Shown here: positions 52,961 to 60,789 of the stretch, piece by piece
How positions within the stretch are numbered: the first letter of the stretch is position 1
How the letters are laid out: the number at the start of each line of letters is the position of its first letter
NCBI RefSeq assembly: GCF_019173455.1
Contig: NZ_JADPQH010000001.1
Coordinates: 1,518,391 to 1,582,390, forward strand
Reading direction: 5' to 3'
Length of the DNA: 64,000 bases
DNA from: Nesterenkonia sp. Act20
GTDB taxonomy: Bacteria; Actinomycetota; Actinomycetes; Actinomycetales; Micrococcaceae
The notes under the pieces: generated by a model
What the model saw: only the letters and a program-made list of their open reading frames with translations
Database searches by the model: none
What the model was told of the DNA's origin: nothing
Program-made: the position numbers and the translations under genes

Positions 52961-53416
52961 GTGCCGCCAGAACGCTGAGCCAATTGCGCTATCAAGTTTG
53001 TGTATCAAATGGCCTTAGCACAGAGTGATTCCAATGTCTCGGAAGCTTCAACCTTCAACCTACTTGAAGGTTCAGACAAGCAGCTTTCGCCTCTGCATCC
53101 CCGGGATGACGCGGAAGTAGCGTTCACAGCTTGATCACAGAAACGACACGACCTGTTGCCAAGATGACAAATTCACAACTATCGTTGCCGGCGTAGCGCC
53201 AAAAGGCTCGAATCGCGGTTCCCATAGTTCCGCTTCGGCCTCTGAATCACATGGCTAGCACCGCACGGCGATCACCTGATGGATGAGGGTTTCCCAGACT
53301 TTCCTCCCAAGTACCGCCTGGCCATGTGGGCTCAGGAGCTGAGGCACCCGCGTTTCGGCCGGCCCCCTGAGAAGGGCTGCGGCGCTGCCCCAGTGAGGAC
53401 TAAGTGAGGATCTACC
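52961..53416. other. Long intergenic region before NlpC/P60 gene
   Basis: This 456-base region holds no supported ORF. AACCTTCAA (53050-53058) and TTGAAGGTT (53064-53072) form a 9-bp hairpin with loop CCTAC, a possible terminator of the metallopeptidase gene without a T tract. The segment from 53120 to 53200 is AT-richer and probably contains the promoter of the NlpC/P60 gene. c-di-AMP riboswitches often precede such genes, but I could not find the required conserved blocks. Confidence 0.5.
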
Positions 53417-55594
53417 GTGAAATACCGTCGCAATCTTGCGGTGGCCGCAGTTACTGCCGCCGTCGTGACGACAGCCTTGGTCGGGACAACACTCCCCGAT
53501 CTGGTGGCAGACCGTGCCGCCAATTCTGTCGAACAAAATGACAACAATGCCTCCGACTCGGTCGCCCTGACCGAGCTCCCTGCCGTTCCCTCCGCCAAAG
53601 AGATCTCTACCGCCCGGGACTCCTCCCAGGCCACCGAGCAGATGATCGACGAGATCGCCGATCGCATCTCCCAGGCCAGCCAGCGAGCGCTGGAACTGGA
53701 AGCGGCCATGCAGGAGCAGCACCAGGCCGCTGTGCAGTCCCAGGTCGAGGCCGATGAAGCCGCAGCCGCCGCCGATGAGGCCCGCGCCGCAGCTGAAGAG
53801 TCACAGGCCGCTGCCGCCGAAGAGTACCAGGAGCCTGATACCTCCGCCGCGGAGGTCCTGCTCACCGAAGAGGACAGCCTGGCCGACGCCGCGACCGACA
53901 CCCAGCTGGAAGACCAGGCTGAACTGGACGCGGTCTCTGCCGAACAGGCCGCTCAGGAGGCGGAGAGCCTCGCCGAGCAGGCTCGACAGAACTCCACCAG
54001 CGCCGCCGAGGCCCGCGAGAATGCCGAACGCGCCACCGAAGCGACACGCACCGACGTCGAGCAGGTGGGTGAGAACCTCCAGGACCTTCTGAAGACGCTC
54101 ATGGAGCTCGAGGGCTGGGAGGGCGATCTGCAGTCCTTCTTCGAGAACGTCCTCGGAAACGCGGACTTCGTCGACGAGGACGGTCAGGTCGACAACGAGG
54201 AGCTGACCTACCGCATCACCGCCCTTCGCGCCGATGCAGAGCAGGCTCAGGTCACGGATGAGGATGCCGAAGAGGCTCCCGCCGAGGATGAAGAAGCTGA
54301 GGCCACCGCCGAGGCAGAGGCAGAGGCAGAGGCTGCCGCAGCCGCCGAGGCAGAGGAAGCTGACGAAGCGGAAGCTGAGGAAGAAGCAGCAGCGGCCGCC
54401 GAAGCCGCCGAGGAGGCAGCCGCAGCTGAAGAGGCTGCTGAAGCTGAGGCCGCTCAAGCAGAAGCTGCCGCAGCAGAGCAGGCTGAAGCTGATGCCGCTG
54501 CCGCCGCCGAGGCGGAGGCTGCCGAAGAGGCAGCCGCGGCCGAAGCCGAAGAGACTTCCTCGGAAGGTGCGGATGGGGAAGCCGCACCTTCCGAGGAACC
54601 ACAATCCGCGCCGGAGCCGGTCATCACCTCCTTCGGTGATCTCAGCACCAGCATGCAGACGCTGCTGCGCCAGGGTGCCGAGCTTGAGTCCAGCGGAAGC
54701 GCCGAGGACTACTACCGGACGGTGCTCAGCAACGAGTCGCTGACCAACGCCGACGGCAACGCCTCCTGGACCCAGCTTCGTGGGCACGTGGAATACCTGC
54801 GCGACCAAGCAGAGCCAGAACCTGAGCCCGAGCCAGAACCTGAGCCTGAGCCCGAGCCAGAGCCCGAACCGGAACCCGAACCGGAACCCGAGCCAGAGCC
54901 AGAGCCCGTCATCGCGTCCTTCGGCGACCTCAGCACCAGCATGCAGACTCTGATGCGTCAGGGCGCCGAGCTTGAGTCCGGCTTCAGCGGCGGAGCGCAG
55001 GACTACTACCGGGCCGTGTTGAGCAACGGTTCGCTGACGAATGCCGATGGCAACGCCTCCTGGACCCAGCTTCGTTGGCACGTCGACTACCTGCGCGACC
55101 AGGTCGAGCCGGAACCCGAACCAGAGCCCGAGCCGGAGCCAGAGCCAGAGCCGGAGCGTCGTGAGGCTCCTGCTCCGACTCAGTCGCAGAGCCAGCCCCA
55201 GTCCGCAAATGTGGTCCCGGCCAGCAGCAACTCGAACGCTGCCGAGATCGCGATCAACTGGGCGGTGTCACAGGCCAACCGCAGCGACGTCAGCTACGTG
55301 TTGGGTGCCAACGGGCCGAACGCCTTCGACTGCTCCTCGCTCGTGCAGCAGGCCTTCGCCCAGGCCGGGGTCGGCCTCAGCCGAACCACCTACACCCAGG
55401 TCAACGAGGGGCAGGCAGTCTCCCGCGGTGACATGCGCCGCGGCGACCTCGTCTTCTTCGGCAGCGCGAGCGCTCCGGGGCATGTGGGCATCTACCTCGG
55501 CAACGGGCAGATGGTCGACGCCTCGAACCCCTCCCGCGGACTCACCGTCCGTTCGCTCTATCAGACACCCTCGGCAGTTCGCCGAGTCGTCTGA
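53417..55594 (+). CDS. NlpC/P60-family peptidoglycan hydrolase with coiled coil and Glu-Pro linkers
   Basis: This secreted hydrolase has 725 residues. It has a signal-like N-terminus ([22 protein letters not shown]), a helical coiled-coil region (about 65-225), a first repeat-like block ([28 protein letters not shown]), an Ala/Glu-rich coil (275-385), two near-identical 63-residue repeats (about 400 and 497, each [12 protein letters not shown] to YLRDQ) separated by Glu-Pro runs, and a C-terminal NlpC/P60 domain with [10 protein letters not shown] (Cys), GDLVFFGS and GHVGIYLG (His). It cuts cell-wall peptides in daughter-cell separation or growth; the linkers may span the wall. GTG start behind GAGGA. 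Confidence 0.93.
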   Translation: MKYRRNLAVAAVTAAVVTTALVGTTLPDLVADRAANSVEQNDNNASDSVALTELPAVPSAKEISTARDSSQATEQMIDEIADRISQASQRALELEAAMQEQHQAAVQSQVEADEAAAAADEARAAAEESQAAAAEEYQEPDTSAAEVLLTEEDSLADAATDTQLEDQAELDAVSAEQAAQEAESLAEQARQNSTSAAEARENAERATEATRTDVEQVGENLQDLLKTLMELEGWEGDLQSFFENVLGNADFVDEDGQVDNEELTYRITALRADAEQAQVTDEDAEEAPAEDEEAEATAEAEAEAEAAAAAEAEEADEAEAEEEAAAAAEAAEEAAAAEEAAEAEAAQAEAAAAEQAEADAAAAAEAEAAEEAAAAEAEETSSEGADGEAAPSEEPQSAPEPVITSFGDLSTSMQTLLRQGAELESSGSAEDYYRTVLSNESLTNADGNASWTQLRGHVEYLRDQAEPEPEPEPEPEPEPEPEPEPEPEPEPEPEPEPVIASFGDLSTSMQTLMRQGAELESGFSGGAQDYYRAVLSNGSLTNADGNASWTQLRWHVDYLRDQVEPEPEPEPEPEPEPEPERREAPAPTQSQSQPQSANVVPASSNSNAAEIAINWAVSQANRSDVSYVLGANGPNAFDCSSLVQQAFAQAGVGLSRTTYTQVNEGQAVSRGDMRRGDLVFFGSASAPGHVGIYLGNGQMVDASNPSRGLTVRSLYQTPSAVRRVV
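54614..55158 (+). repeat. Duplicated module plus Glu-Pro hexanucleotide tracts in NlpC/P60 gene
   Basis: A roughly 200-base module occurs at about 54614-54810 and 54905-55108. Each is followed by GAGCC(N)GAACC-type hexamers (54808-54908 and 55108-55158) encoding Glu-Pro runs of different length. Codon choice in the runs is mixed, so the repeats are not recently slipped. Confidence 0.8.
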
Positions 55595-55668
55595 TCAAGA
55601 AGACCCACAACTGAATAACCTCTCACTGGATTCTCGCGCTCGCGGTAGGGCGCTGAGATGATCTGAAC

Positions 55669-55709
55669 AGAAGAGGGCTCCCGGCGTCGGACACCGGGAG
55701 CCCTCTTCT
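55669..55709. terminator. Bidirectional terminator between convergent genes
   Basis: AGAAGAGGGCTCCCGG (55669-55684) pairs perfectly with CCGGGAGCCCTCTTCT (55694-55709) over 16 bp with a 9-base loop. It lies between the NlpC/P60 gene and the convergent universal stress protein gene. Confidence 0.8.
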
Positions 55710-55774
55710 TCTGGTCTCTGGGGTTGTTCAGCCGAGGTCGATCCCTCAGTCTTCGGCCTGGCCGCTCCGCAGAC

Positions 55775-56857
55775 TCATCCGCCCAGCACGGGTCCGAACT
55801 CGCCGCGGTTGCCGAGTCGGGCGTCTTCGTGATCGGGAACCACCATCAGCGGCCCCTCCGCGTGGTGCAGGACGCCCTGGGAGGTAGATCCCAGCAGCAT
55901 CCCTGCGAATCCGCCACGGCCGCGCGTGCCGATCACCGTGAGCTGCGCGCCGCGGGTCTCCTGCACCAGGACATCGACCGCAGTGCCGTCGATGACCTCG
56001 GCGTCGATCTGCAGCTCCGGATAGTGGCTGTGCAGCCATCGCTTCCCCGCCTCGAGCTTCTCGCGGAGCTCCTTGAGCGCAGCGTCGTTGTCGATGTTGG
56101 TCGGGATCCACACCAGCGTGGCGCCCACGGGGGGCAGCGCGCAGACGATGCGCAGGCTGGTCCCCCGTTCACTCGCCTCCCGCGCCGCCACCAATGCCGC
56201 GACGCGACCAAAGTCTGAACCGTCCACGCCTGCCGCGACCGGACGCGCGTCCTTGGAGCGGATGGGGTGGGCGCCCTCTGCGATGACGGACTCCGGCGCA
56301 GCCGCGCCCGGACGCTGCGATGCCGAGACGATCGGGATCGCACCGGTAGACGTCGTGACCGCGTTGGACTCTTTGGCGGAGAACTTCAGCGGCACCAGGA
56401 CGGTCGGACACTTGGCGTGGGCCGGCAGCGCGGAGGAGACCGAGCCGAGCAGGCGGCCGAGAAAGCCTCCCCGCCCCCTGCTGCCGACGACCAGCACGAC
56501 GGCCTCGTGAGAGTAGTCCAGCAGGACTCCCGCGGGATCGCCCGATTCCACCTCATAGTGGACCTCACCGGGGTAGTCCCGCAGGAACTCGGCCGCTTGT
56601 TCGATGACCTTTTCAGACCCCTGCCGGAGCGCTGAGTCGTCCATCAGGGCATACCCGCCATCCATGGACGAGGCAGCGAAGGCGGGGATCGAATAGGCGG
56701 TGACCACCGTCAGCGGAAGCATCCGGCGATGCGCCTCGGCGGCCGCCCAGTGCGCGGCGCGCAGAGACTGCTCGGAGCCGTCGACCCCGACGACGACGCC
56801 GCGGGACTTCCTCCCCGGGGCAGCCTCATCTGGTTCGTGGATTCGTGGATCAGTCAT
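55775..56857 (-). CDS. Universal stress protein, two UspA domains
   Basis: This protein of 360 residues has two Usp domains. The first begins GVVVGVDGSEQSLRAAHWAAAEA and has the ATP-binding loop VVGSRGRGGFLGRLLGSVSSALPAHAKCPTVLV. The second begins VAAGVDGSDFGRVAALVAAREA and has VIGTRGRGGFAGMLLGSTSQGVLHHAEGPLMVV. Both keep the G-2x-G-9x-G-(S) nucleotide pattern. ATG at 56857 has AGGAG 6 bases upstream, so the longer frame from 56926 is discarded. It probably helps in dormancy or stress. Confidence 0.93.
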   Translation of the reverse strand: MTDPRIHEPDEAAPGRKSRGVVVGVDGSEQSLRAAHWAAAEAHRRMLPLTVVTAYSIPAFAASSMDGGYALMDDSALRQGSEKVIEQAAEFLRDYPGEVHYEVESGDPAGVLLDYSHEAVVLVVGSRGRGGFLGRLLGSVSSALPAHAKCPTVLVPLKFSAKESNAVTTSTGAIPIVSASQRPGAAAPESVIAEGAHPIRSKDARPVAAGVDGSDFGRVAALVAAREASERGTSLRIVCALPPVGATLVWIPTNIDNDAALKELREKLEAGKRWLHSHYPELQIDAEVIDGTAVDVLVQETRGAQLTVIGTRGRGGFAGMLLGSTSQGVLHHAEGPLMVVPDHEDARLGNRGEFGPVLGG

Positions 56858-56937
56858 GGCGAGCTCCTGAAGGCCGTAGGCGGTCAGCTTGCGCCCATGA
56901 TATCGCTCACGTACCCGCTGAGACATCCACCCGTGCT

Positions 56938-58041
56938 TCAGCGAGCCGGCGTCACGGCCTCCAGCAGCCGGGCGGGGTAGTTCGTGGTGATCTCCTGAAC
57001 GCCGAGGTCCAGCAGGAATCGGGCGTCCTGCGGATCATCCACGGTCCAGACCCGCAGACGTGTCCCCCGCGCGAGCCACGCCTTCACCTCGGCCCGATGC
57101 TTCCTCAGGTAGGCGAGCCCCGGACCGGCGATGCCGGCGCGTCCCTTCCACACCAGGGCCTCTGAATCTCGCTGGTTCCCGCGCATCACTGCGGCCACCA
57201 CGGGCCGAACGGCGAAGGCCATCGGCACCCCACGCAGCCGTGTGCGCACCTGGGCCTCGGTGACATCGCTCATCAGGGCGCACAGCTTGTCCGGAGCCAC
57301 CATCTCCGTGAGGTAGAGCAGCGATCCCGGGTAGAAGCTCATGAACGAGACCGTCACCGAGTGCGCGGCGGCATCTTCGGAGGGGATCACGGAGGTCTCG
57401 GGATCCCACCCGAAGCGCAGGAGGGTGCGCAGCACTTTGGTCTCAAGTCGATCGCCATACGGGGACGGATGCTTGAACTCGATGGCGAGACTGATGTCGC
57501 GCCCGGCGTCGAGAAGCATCTCCAGCACGTCGGACAGCGTCATCAGCTGCTGGTGGCGAGCCCCATACTCCGCCGGCAGACGGGGGGTCTTCCAGCTGGT
57601 CACGTCCATGGACCGCAGCTCGGCCAGGCTCAGCTCGGCAACGGCTCCAGTGCCGTTGCTGGTGCGGTCCACGGTCGCGTCATGGAAGCAGACCGGCTCC
57701 CCGTCGGCGGTCAGGTGCAGGTCGATCTCCAGCCCGTCTGCACCCTCTTCGATGGCACGCTGATAGGCGGCCCGACTGTGCTCGGGGAAGAGGCCCGATG
57801 AGCCGCGATGGGCGAAGATGATCGCCTGCCGGGACTCGGGCCCAGGTCTCACATGAGGAGCGTCTGCCGGGGAGAACAGACCGTGGTGTCGTGAACTCCG
57901 ACCGACCGGGGGCGCCACAGGCAACGCGCTGGGAAGATCGTGGGGCTGCGCAAGATCAGTGGTCACAGGGTCATTCTGCGCCTCGGGAGACAAGGGGACA
58001 CGTCCATCTCGCGGCGTCGCTGGAGAAGAGCAGATGAACAT
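56938..58041 (-). CDS. Glycerophosphodiester phosphodiesterase family protein
   Basis: This protein has up to 367 residues. The TIM-barrel domain has IIFAHRGSSGLFPEHSRAAYQRAIEEGADGLEIDLHLTADGEPVCFHDATVDRTSNGTG, with the catalytic H-R, metal E-x-D and second His. It ends VWTVDDPQDARFLLDLGVQEITTNYPARLLEA as the family does. It splits glycerophosphodiesters to glycerol 3-phosphate and an alcohol. The start is not certain; the region before residue 70 is not conserved and a GTG at 57966 is an option. There is no signal peptide, so it is probably cytoplasmic. Confidence 0.92.
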   Translation of the reverse strand: MFICSSPATPRDGRVPLSPEAQNDPVTTDLAQPHDLPSALPVAPPVGRSSRHHGLFSPADAPHVRPGPESRQAIIFAHRGSSGLFPEHSRAAYQRAIEEGADGLEIDLHLTADGEPVCFHDATVDRTSNGTGAVAELSLAELRSMDVTSWKTPRLPAEYGARHQQLMTLSDVLEMLLDAGRDISLAIEFKHPSPYGDRLETKVLRTLLRFGWDPETSVIPSEDAAAHSVTVSFMSFYPGSLLYLTEMVAPDKLCALMSDVTEAQVRTRLRGVPMAFAVRPVVAAVMRGNQRDSEALVWKGRAGIAGPGLAYLRKHRAEVKAWLARGTRLRVWTVDDPQDARFLLDLGVQEITTNYPARLLEAVTPAR

Positions 58042-58074
58042 CGTGTGACTGAGGGTTCGTCGCCGGTAGGTGCC

Positions 58075-59031
58075 TCAGCGCCCGGCGGTCTTGGCGGGCG
58101 TCTCGGAGCTCTTCTCCGCTGTGAGCTCTGGCGTGGCGCTCCCGCCGTTCCGTCCAGCCGCCCCGCGCTGGGCAAGGATCTCGCGTTTGCGCCCCCGCCG
58201 CTGCCGGCGCTCGGCGCGCTGTCGCTCACGTTCCTTGGCGCGCCTCATGTCGTGCAGCAGGGACTCCGGCGTGTGCTCGGGGAGATCGCCGAAGGTCAGA
58301 TGAGCAGACTTCACGATCTGACGCGCGAGGCTGTGATTGGCGGCCCCACCGACGACGGCCCCGATCCCGAAGGGAATCGCACGGCCCACCATGGAGGTGC
58401 CCTGGCGGATGAAGAACCGGCGGACGAACTGCCGCTTGATCTGGTTGACCAGCACACCGGTCATCCCTGGGGAGCTGGACGATGAGTTCATCGGGACCAG
58501 TGAGGCGAAGGGTCCGGCCCCCTTGCCGCCGGCCTGCTGTGAGAGCTCACTGAGCAGCTTGCGGCCCTGATCTCCGAGCATCACGCCCATGACGAGCAGC
58601 TTCGCCCGTTCCGGGTCCTCGGTGCTGATCCCGGACAGCTCTGCCATGGACTGGGCATACAGGGCGCAGGCTTCGAGGAAGGTGCCTGTCGCCGCCGCGG
58701 AGAGGCCCAACGAGGTCAGCGTGCCCACCGCAGGAACCGCCGCCGTGGCTCCGATGAGCGCGCCGCCGCCGGTCAGTCCGCGCACGAACTCACGCTCCAG
58801 CTGAGCTGCGAGCTGCCGGTTGGAGAAGTCTGGATGGGCCTTCCGCAGCCTGCGCAGATTGGCCAGCACGATCGGACGCTGGACGGTGACCGCCCGGGTC
58901 AACATGCTCTCGGCGCGGGGGGTCAGACTCCCGCGGTCATCGAAGGCGTGATCCTTGACCGCGGACACCGTCCGCTGGACGAAGAAACCGGTGGCTGCAG
59001 TGCGCATGAGCGTCCGTTTTGTCGGTGCCAT
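58075..59031 (-). CDS. EcsC-like protein of unknown function
   Basis: This protein of 318 residues has a hydrophobic Gly/Ala-rich middle (GGGALIGATAAVPAVGTLTSLGLSAAATGTFLEACALYAQSMAELSG) and a later RAIPFGIGAVVGGAANHSLARQIVKSAHLTFG; these resemble EcsC-family proteins, though I cannot be certain. The C-terminal 60 residues are strongly basic (RRAKERERQRAERRQRRGRKR) and then Ala/Thr-rich. It may associate with the membrane. It stands in a run of minus-strand genes with GDPD and the EEP-like gene. Confidence 0.6.
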   Translation of the reverse strand: MAPTKRTLMRTAATGFFVQRTVSAVKDHAFDDRGSLTPRAESMLTRAVTVQRPIVLANLRRLRKAHPDFSNRQLAAQLEREFVRGLTGGGALIGATAAVPAVGTLTSLGLSAAATGTFLEACALYAQSMAELSGISTEDPERAKLLVMGVMLGDQGRKLLSELSQQAGGKGAGPFASLVPMNSSSSSPGMTGVLVNQIKRQFVRRFFIRQGTSMVGRAIPFGIGAVVGGAANHSLARQIVKSAHLTFGDLPEHTPESLLHDMRRAKERERQRAERRQRRGRKREILAQRGAAGRNGGSATPELTAEKSSETPAKTAGR

Positions 59032-59073
59032 GGCTTCAGTCTAGAGCTTCACCCTGACTGCGAGGTGAGCGGC

Positions 59074-60375
59074 TCAGCTGGTGGCGATGTCGAGCCAGAC
59101 CAACCGGCCCGACGGCGAAGCCGACTCCGCCGGGTCCACCAGGTCGAAACCGAACTCGCCCTCTGCGGGCCAGAAGACTCCCGTACCATCCACCTCGAGG
59201 GCGGTGGCGGGAAGCACGTAAGAAGATCGCACCGCTTCACCGTTGCTCAGTCCCTGCGTAGCCTTCGGATCCGCGGCCTCGTCGCGCTCTGGAAGCGGCT
59301 CATCCGTCACGGCTTCCGGGGCTGGGTCCTGCAGCACTTCGCTCTTGAGCAGAGTGGAAAGCTCGGGGACCCTGTCAGCTGGCGAAGTCATCAGCTCCTG
59401 CTCGTCGGCCAGGCTGCCGGCGATCACGAAGGATTCCTCTGCCCCGAGACCACCGCGGGCGCCGTCGTCGTCGTAGAGATACCAGGCTGAGCCGGAGACG
59501 AAATCGGCGACCATACGACGCTGGTCCTGGTTGCGCGCCTCGTCGGGGCGCGCGGACCGTAGTGAGCTGTTGAGATCGGTGGCGACCACGTGGACATGTC
59601 CGGCTTCGCCTGGGACCTCGATGGGGATGTCCCACATGCTGGTGCTGGGAAGTCGCAGCACGGACTTCTCGAGGTCGGAGAACTGTCCTTCGGGGATCGA
59701 ATTCTTGGGCATGTCCTCCCAGAGGAACTCCTGGAAGGTGCGAACCTCGTCCTGGACGATGGGGTGGGCCGAGAACACTGCCATTCCGCGCTCCCCGGGA
59801 TGATTCCCGTAGCCGATCGCGTCGGAAGGCCCGCCCACGCGGCCGTCACCGTCGAGGTCGGCACCTGAATCGATCCCCGAGTTCGTGGGAGCCGTGTAGG
59901 TGTAGGAGTACTGCATGCCCGTCTGCCCGTTCTGGCCGCGGGCGAGGTACTGACTGTTCAGGGTCTCCGCAATCTGCTCATTCTCGTCGTAGCTGATGCC
60001 GGTGAGCACCAGGACATCCGGGGCGTTGGCCTGCACGGTCTCCGCGAGCACCCGCGCCGCAGGATGCATTCCCCCCTGAAGCTCGTCCAGGAGTTCAGCA
60101 GAGGACTCGGCCCTCAGTCCCGCGTGGAGCGTCGCCACTCGGATGTCGCTCTCATCCTTCTCCACGGTCGTGGAGGGCCGCTCTTCGGCGGAAGGAGACG
60201 CTGGCTGGCCTGGAGTCGGGTAGCCCGGGAGCTGTGCGGTGACTGCCGTCTCCGACGTGGACGCCTGCGCCGAGGCGGAGCCCGCCACCATCAACGAGGC
60301 CAGCAGGCATGCAGACGTGGCACCTTTGAATACTCCCCTGGCACGGAACGCAGGGTGCATCGGGCCAGTGGGCAT
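59074..60375 (-). CDS. Secreted EEP-fold (endonuclease/exonuclease/phosphatase) protein, probably catalytically inactive
   Basis: This protein of 433 residues has a signal peptide (residues about 15-38) and the framework of the actinobacterial EEP family, such as TAPTNSGIDSGADLDGDGRVGGPSDAIGYGNHPGERGMAVFSAHPI, RTFQEFLWEDMP, SMWDIPIEV and WYLYDDDGARGGLG. The catalytic places differ from active relatives: the opening Asn is His (VATLHAG), the metal Glu region reads LVLTGISYD, the SHPTPP-type His is ATDLNSS, the GDxNADP loop is AGSLADE, and the final SDHRLVW is PSGRLVW. I expect a binding rather than an enzymatic role. The family call is solid, the loss of activity is inferred. Confidence 0.82.
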   Translation of the reverse strand: MPTGPMHPAFRARGVFKGATSACLLASLMVAGSASAQASTSETAVTAQLPGYPTPGQPASPSAEERPSTTVEKDESDIRVATLHAGLRAESSAELLDELQGGMHPAARVLAETVQANAPDVLVLTGISYDENEQIAETLNSQYLARGQNGQTGMQYSYTYTAPTNSGIDSGADLDGDGRVGGPSDAIGYGNHPGERGMAVFSAHPIVQDEVRTFQEFLWEDMPKNSIPEGQFSDLEKSVLRLPSTSMWDIPIEVPGEAGHVHVVATDLNSSLRSARPDEARNQDQRRMVADFVSGSAWYLYDDDGARGGLGAEESFVIAGSLADEQELMTSPADRVPELSTLLKSEVLQDPAPEAVTDEPLPERDEAADPKATQGLSNGEAVRSSYVLPATALEVDGTGVFWPAEGEFGFDLVDPAESASPSGRLVWLDIATS

Positions 60376-60789
60376 GGGTTACACGGTAACGCCGTGGCCT
60401 CACCCTGCCAACCCCAGAAGCGGTCTTGGGGAAACAGTTATGAAGGCGTGACAGTCGCCATTCGAGAGGCCCCTGGCCTGGGCCTGGCCGCTCTGCACAA
60501 CCGCTCCGGCGGTGTCATACGGGGAACGGCAGTTGCATTATAAGCGCATCGGGTGTGTAAATAGTAGGTGGACGCTACCGATTCACTCGCGCAGGAACGC
60601 AGGCATCAAGACCCCTCTGACGACGACGCAGGATCTCTGCCGCCTGTCACATCGGGATGGGACCATACCCACCTGGTGAGGCAACAGAGTCGGCGTCGTT
60701 TTTGCGTGTCTGGCCTGAGTCGCGTGCGCACGAGGTGAATCACCTTGCACATAACTAGAGAACACTCTCACCTGACTGAGGAGGACTTC
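60376..60789. other. Intergenic and leader region of BCCT transporter gene
   Basis: TTGCAT (60533-60538) with TGTAAA/TAAATA (60556-60563) could be the transporter promoter. A nested hairpin region ending in five T lies at 60620-60703. No ORF is supported. The end next to the start holds GAGGAGG. Confidence 0.45.
60620..60703 (+). ncRNA. Candidate structured leader RNA/attenuator of BCCT gene
   Basis: Four nested pairings line up in order: ACGACGC (60623-60629) with GCGTCGT (60693-60699), CTCTG with CAGAG, GCCT with AGGC, and TGGG with CCCA around ACCATA. The outer 3' strand runs into TTTTT. It is about 87 bases upstream of the transporter start. It fits no riboswitch class that I recognise. 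Confidence 0.4.

Noticed and set aside
52965-53005. tRNA-like D-arm fragment on the minus strand (GCGCAATTGGCTCAGCG)
   Set aside because: No anticodon arm, T arm or acceptor stem can be built around it; it runs into the end of the metallopeptidase gene.
53080-53400. Possible c-di-AMP (ydaO-type) riboswitch before the NlpC/P60 gene
   Set aside because: I expected it from gene context, but the conserved blocks of that class could not be found by eye.
53801-55081. 426-codon minus-strand frame opposite the NlpC/P60 gene
   Set aside because: Low-complexity Gly/Leu/Phe translation that is the complement of Ala/Glu- and Glu-Pro-rich coding sequence.
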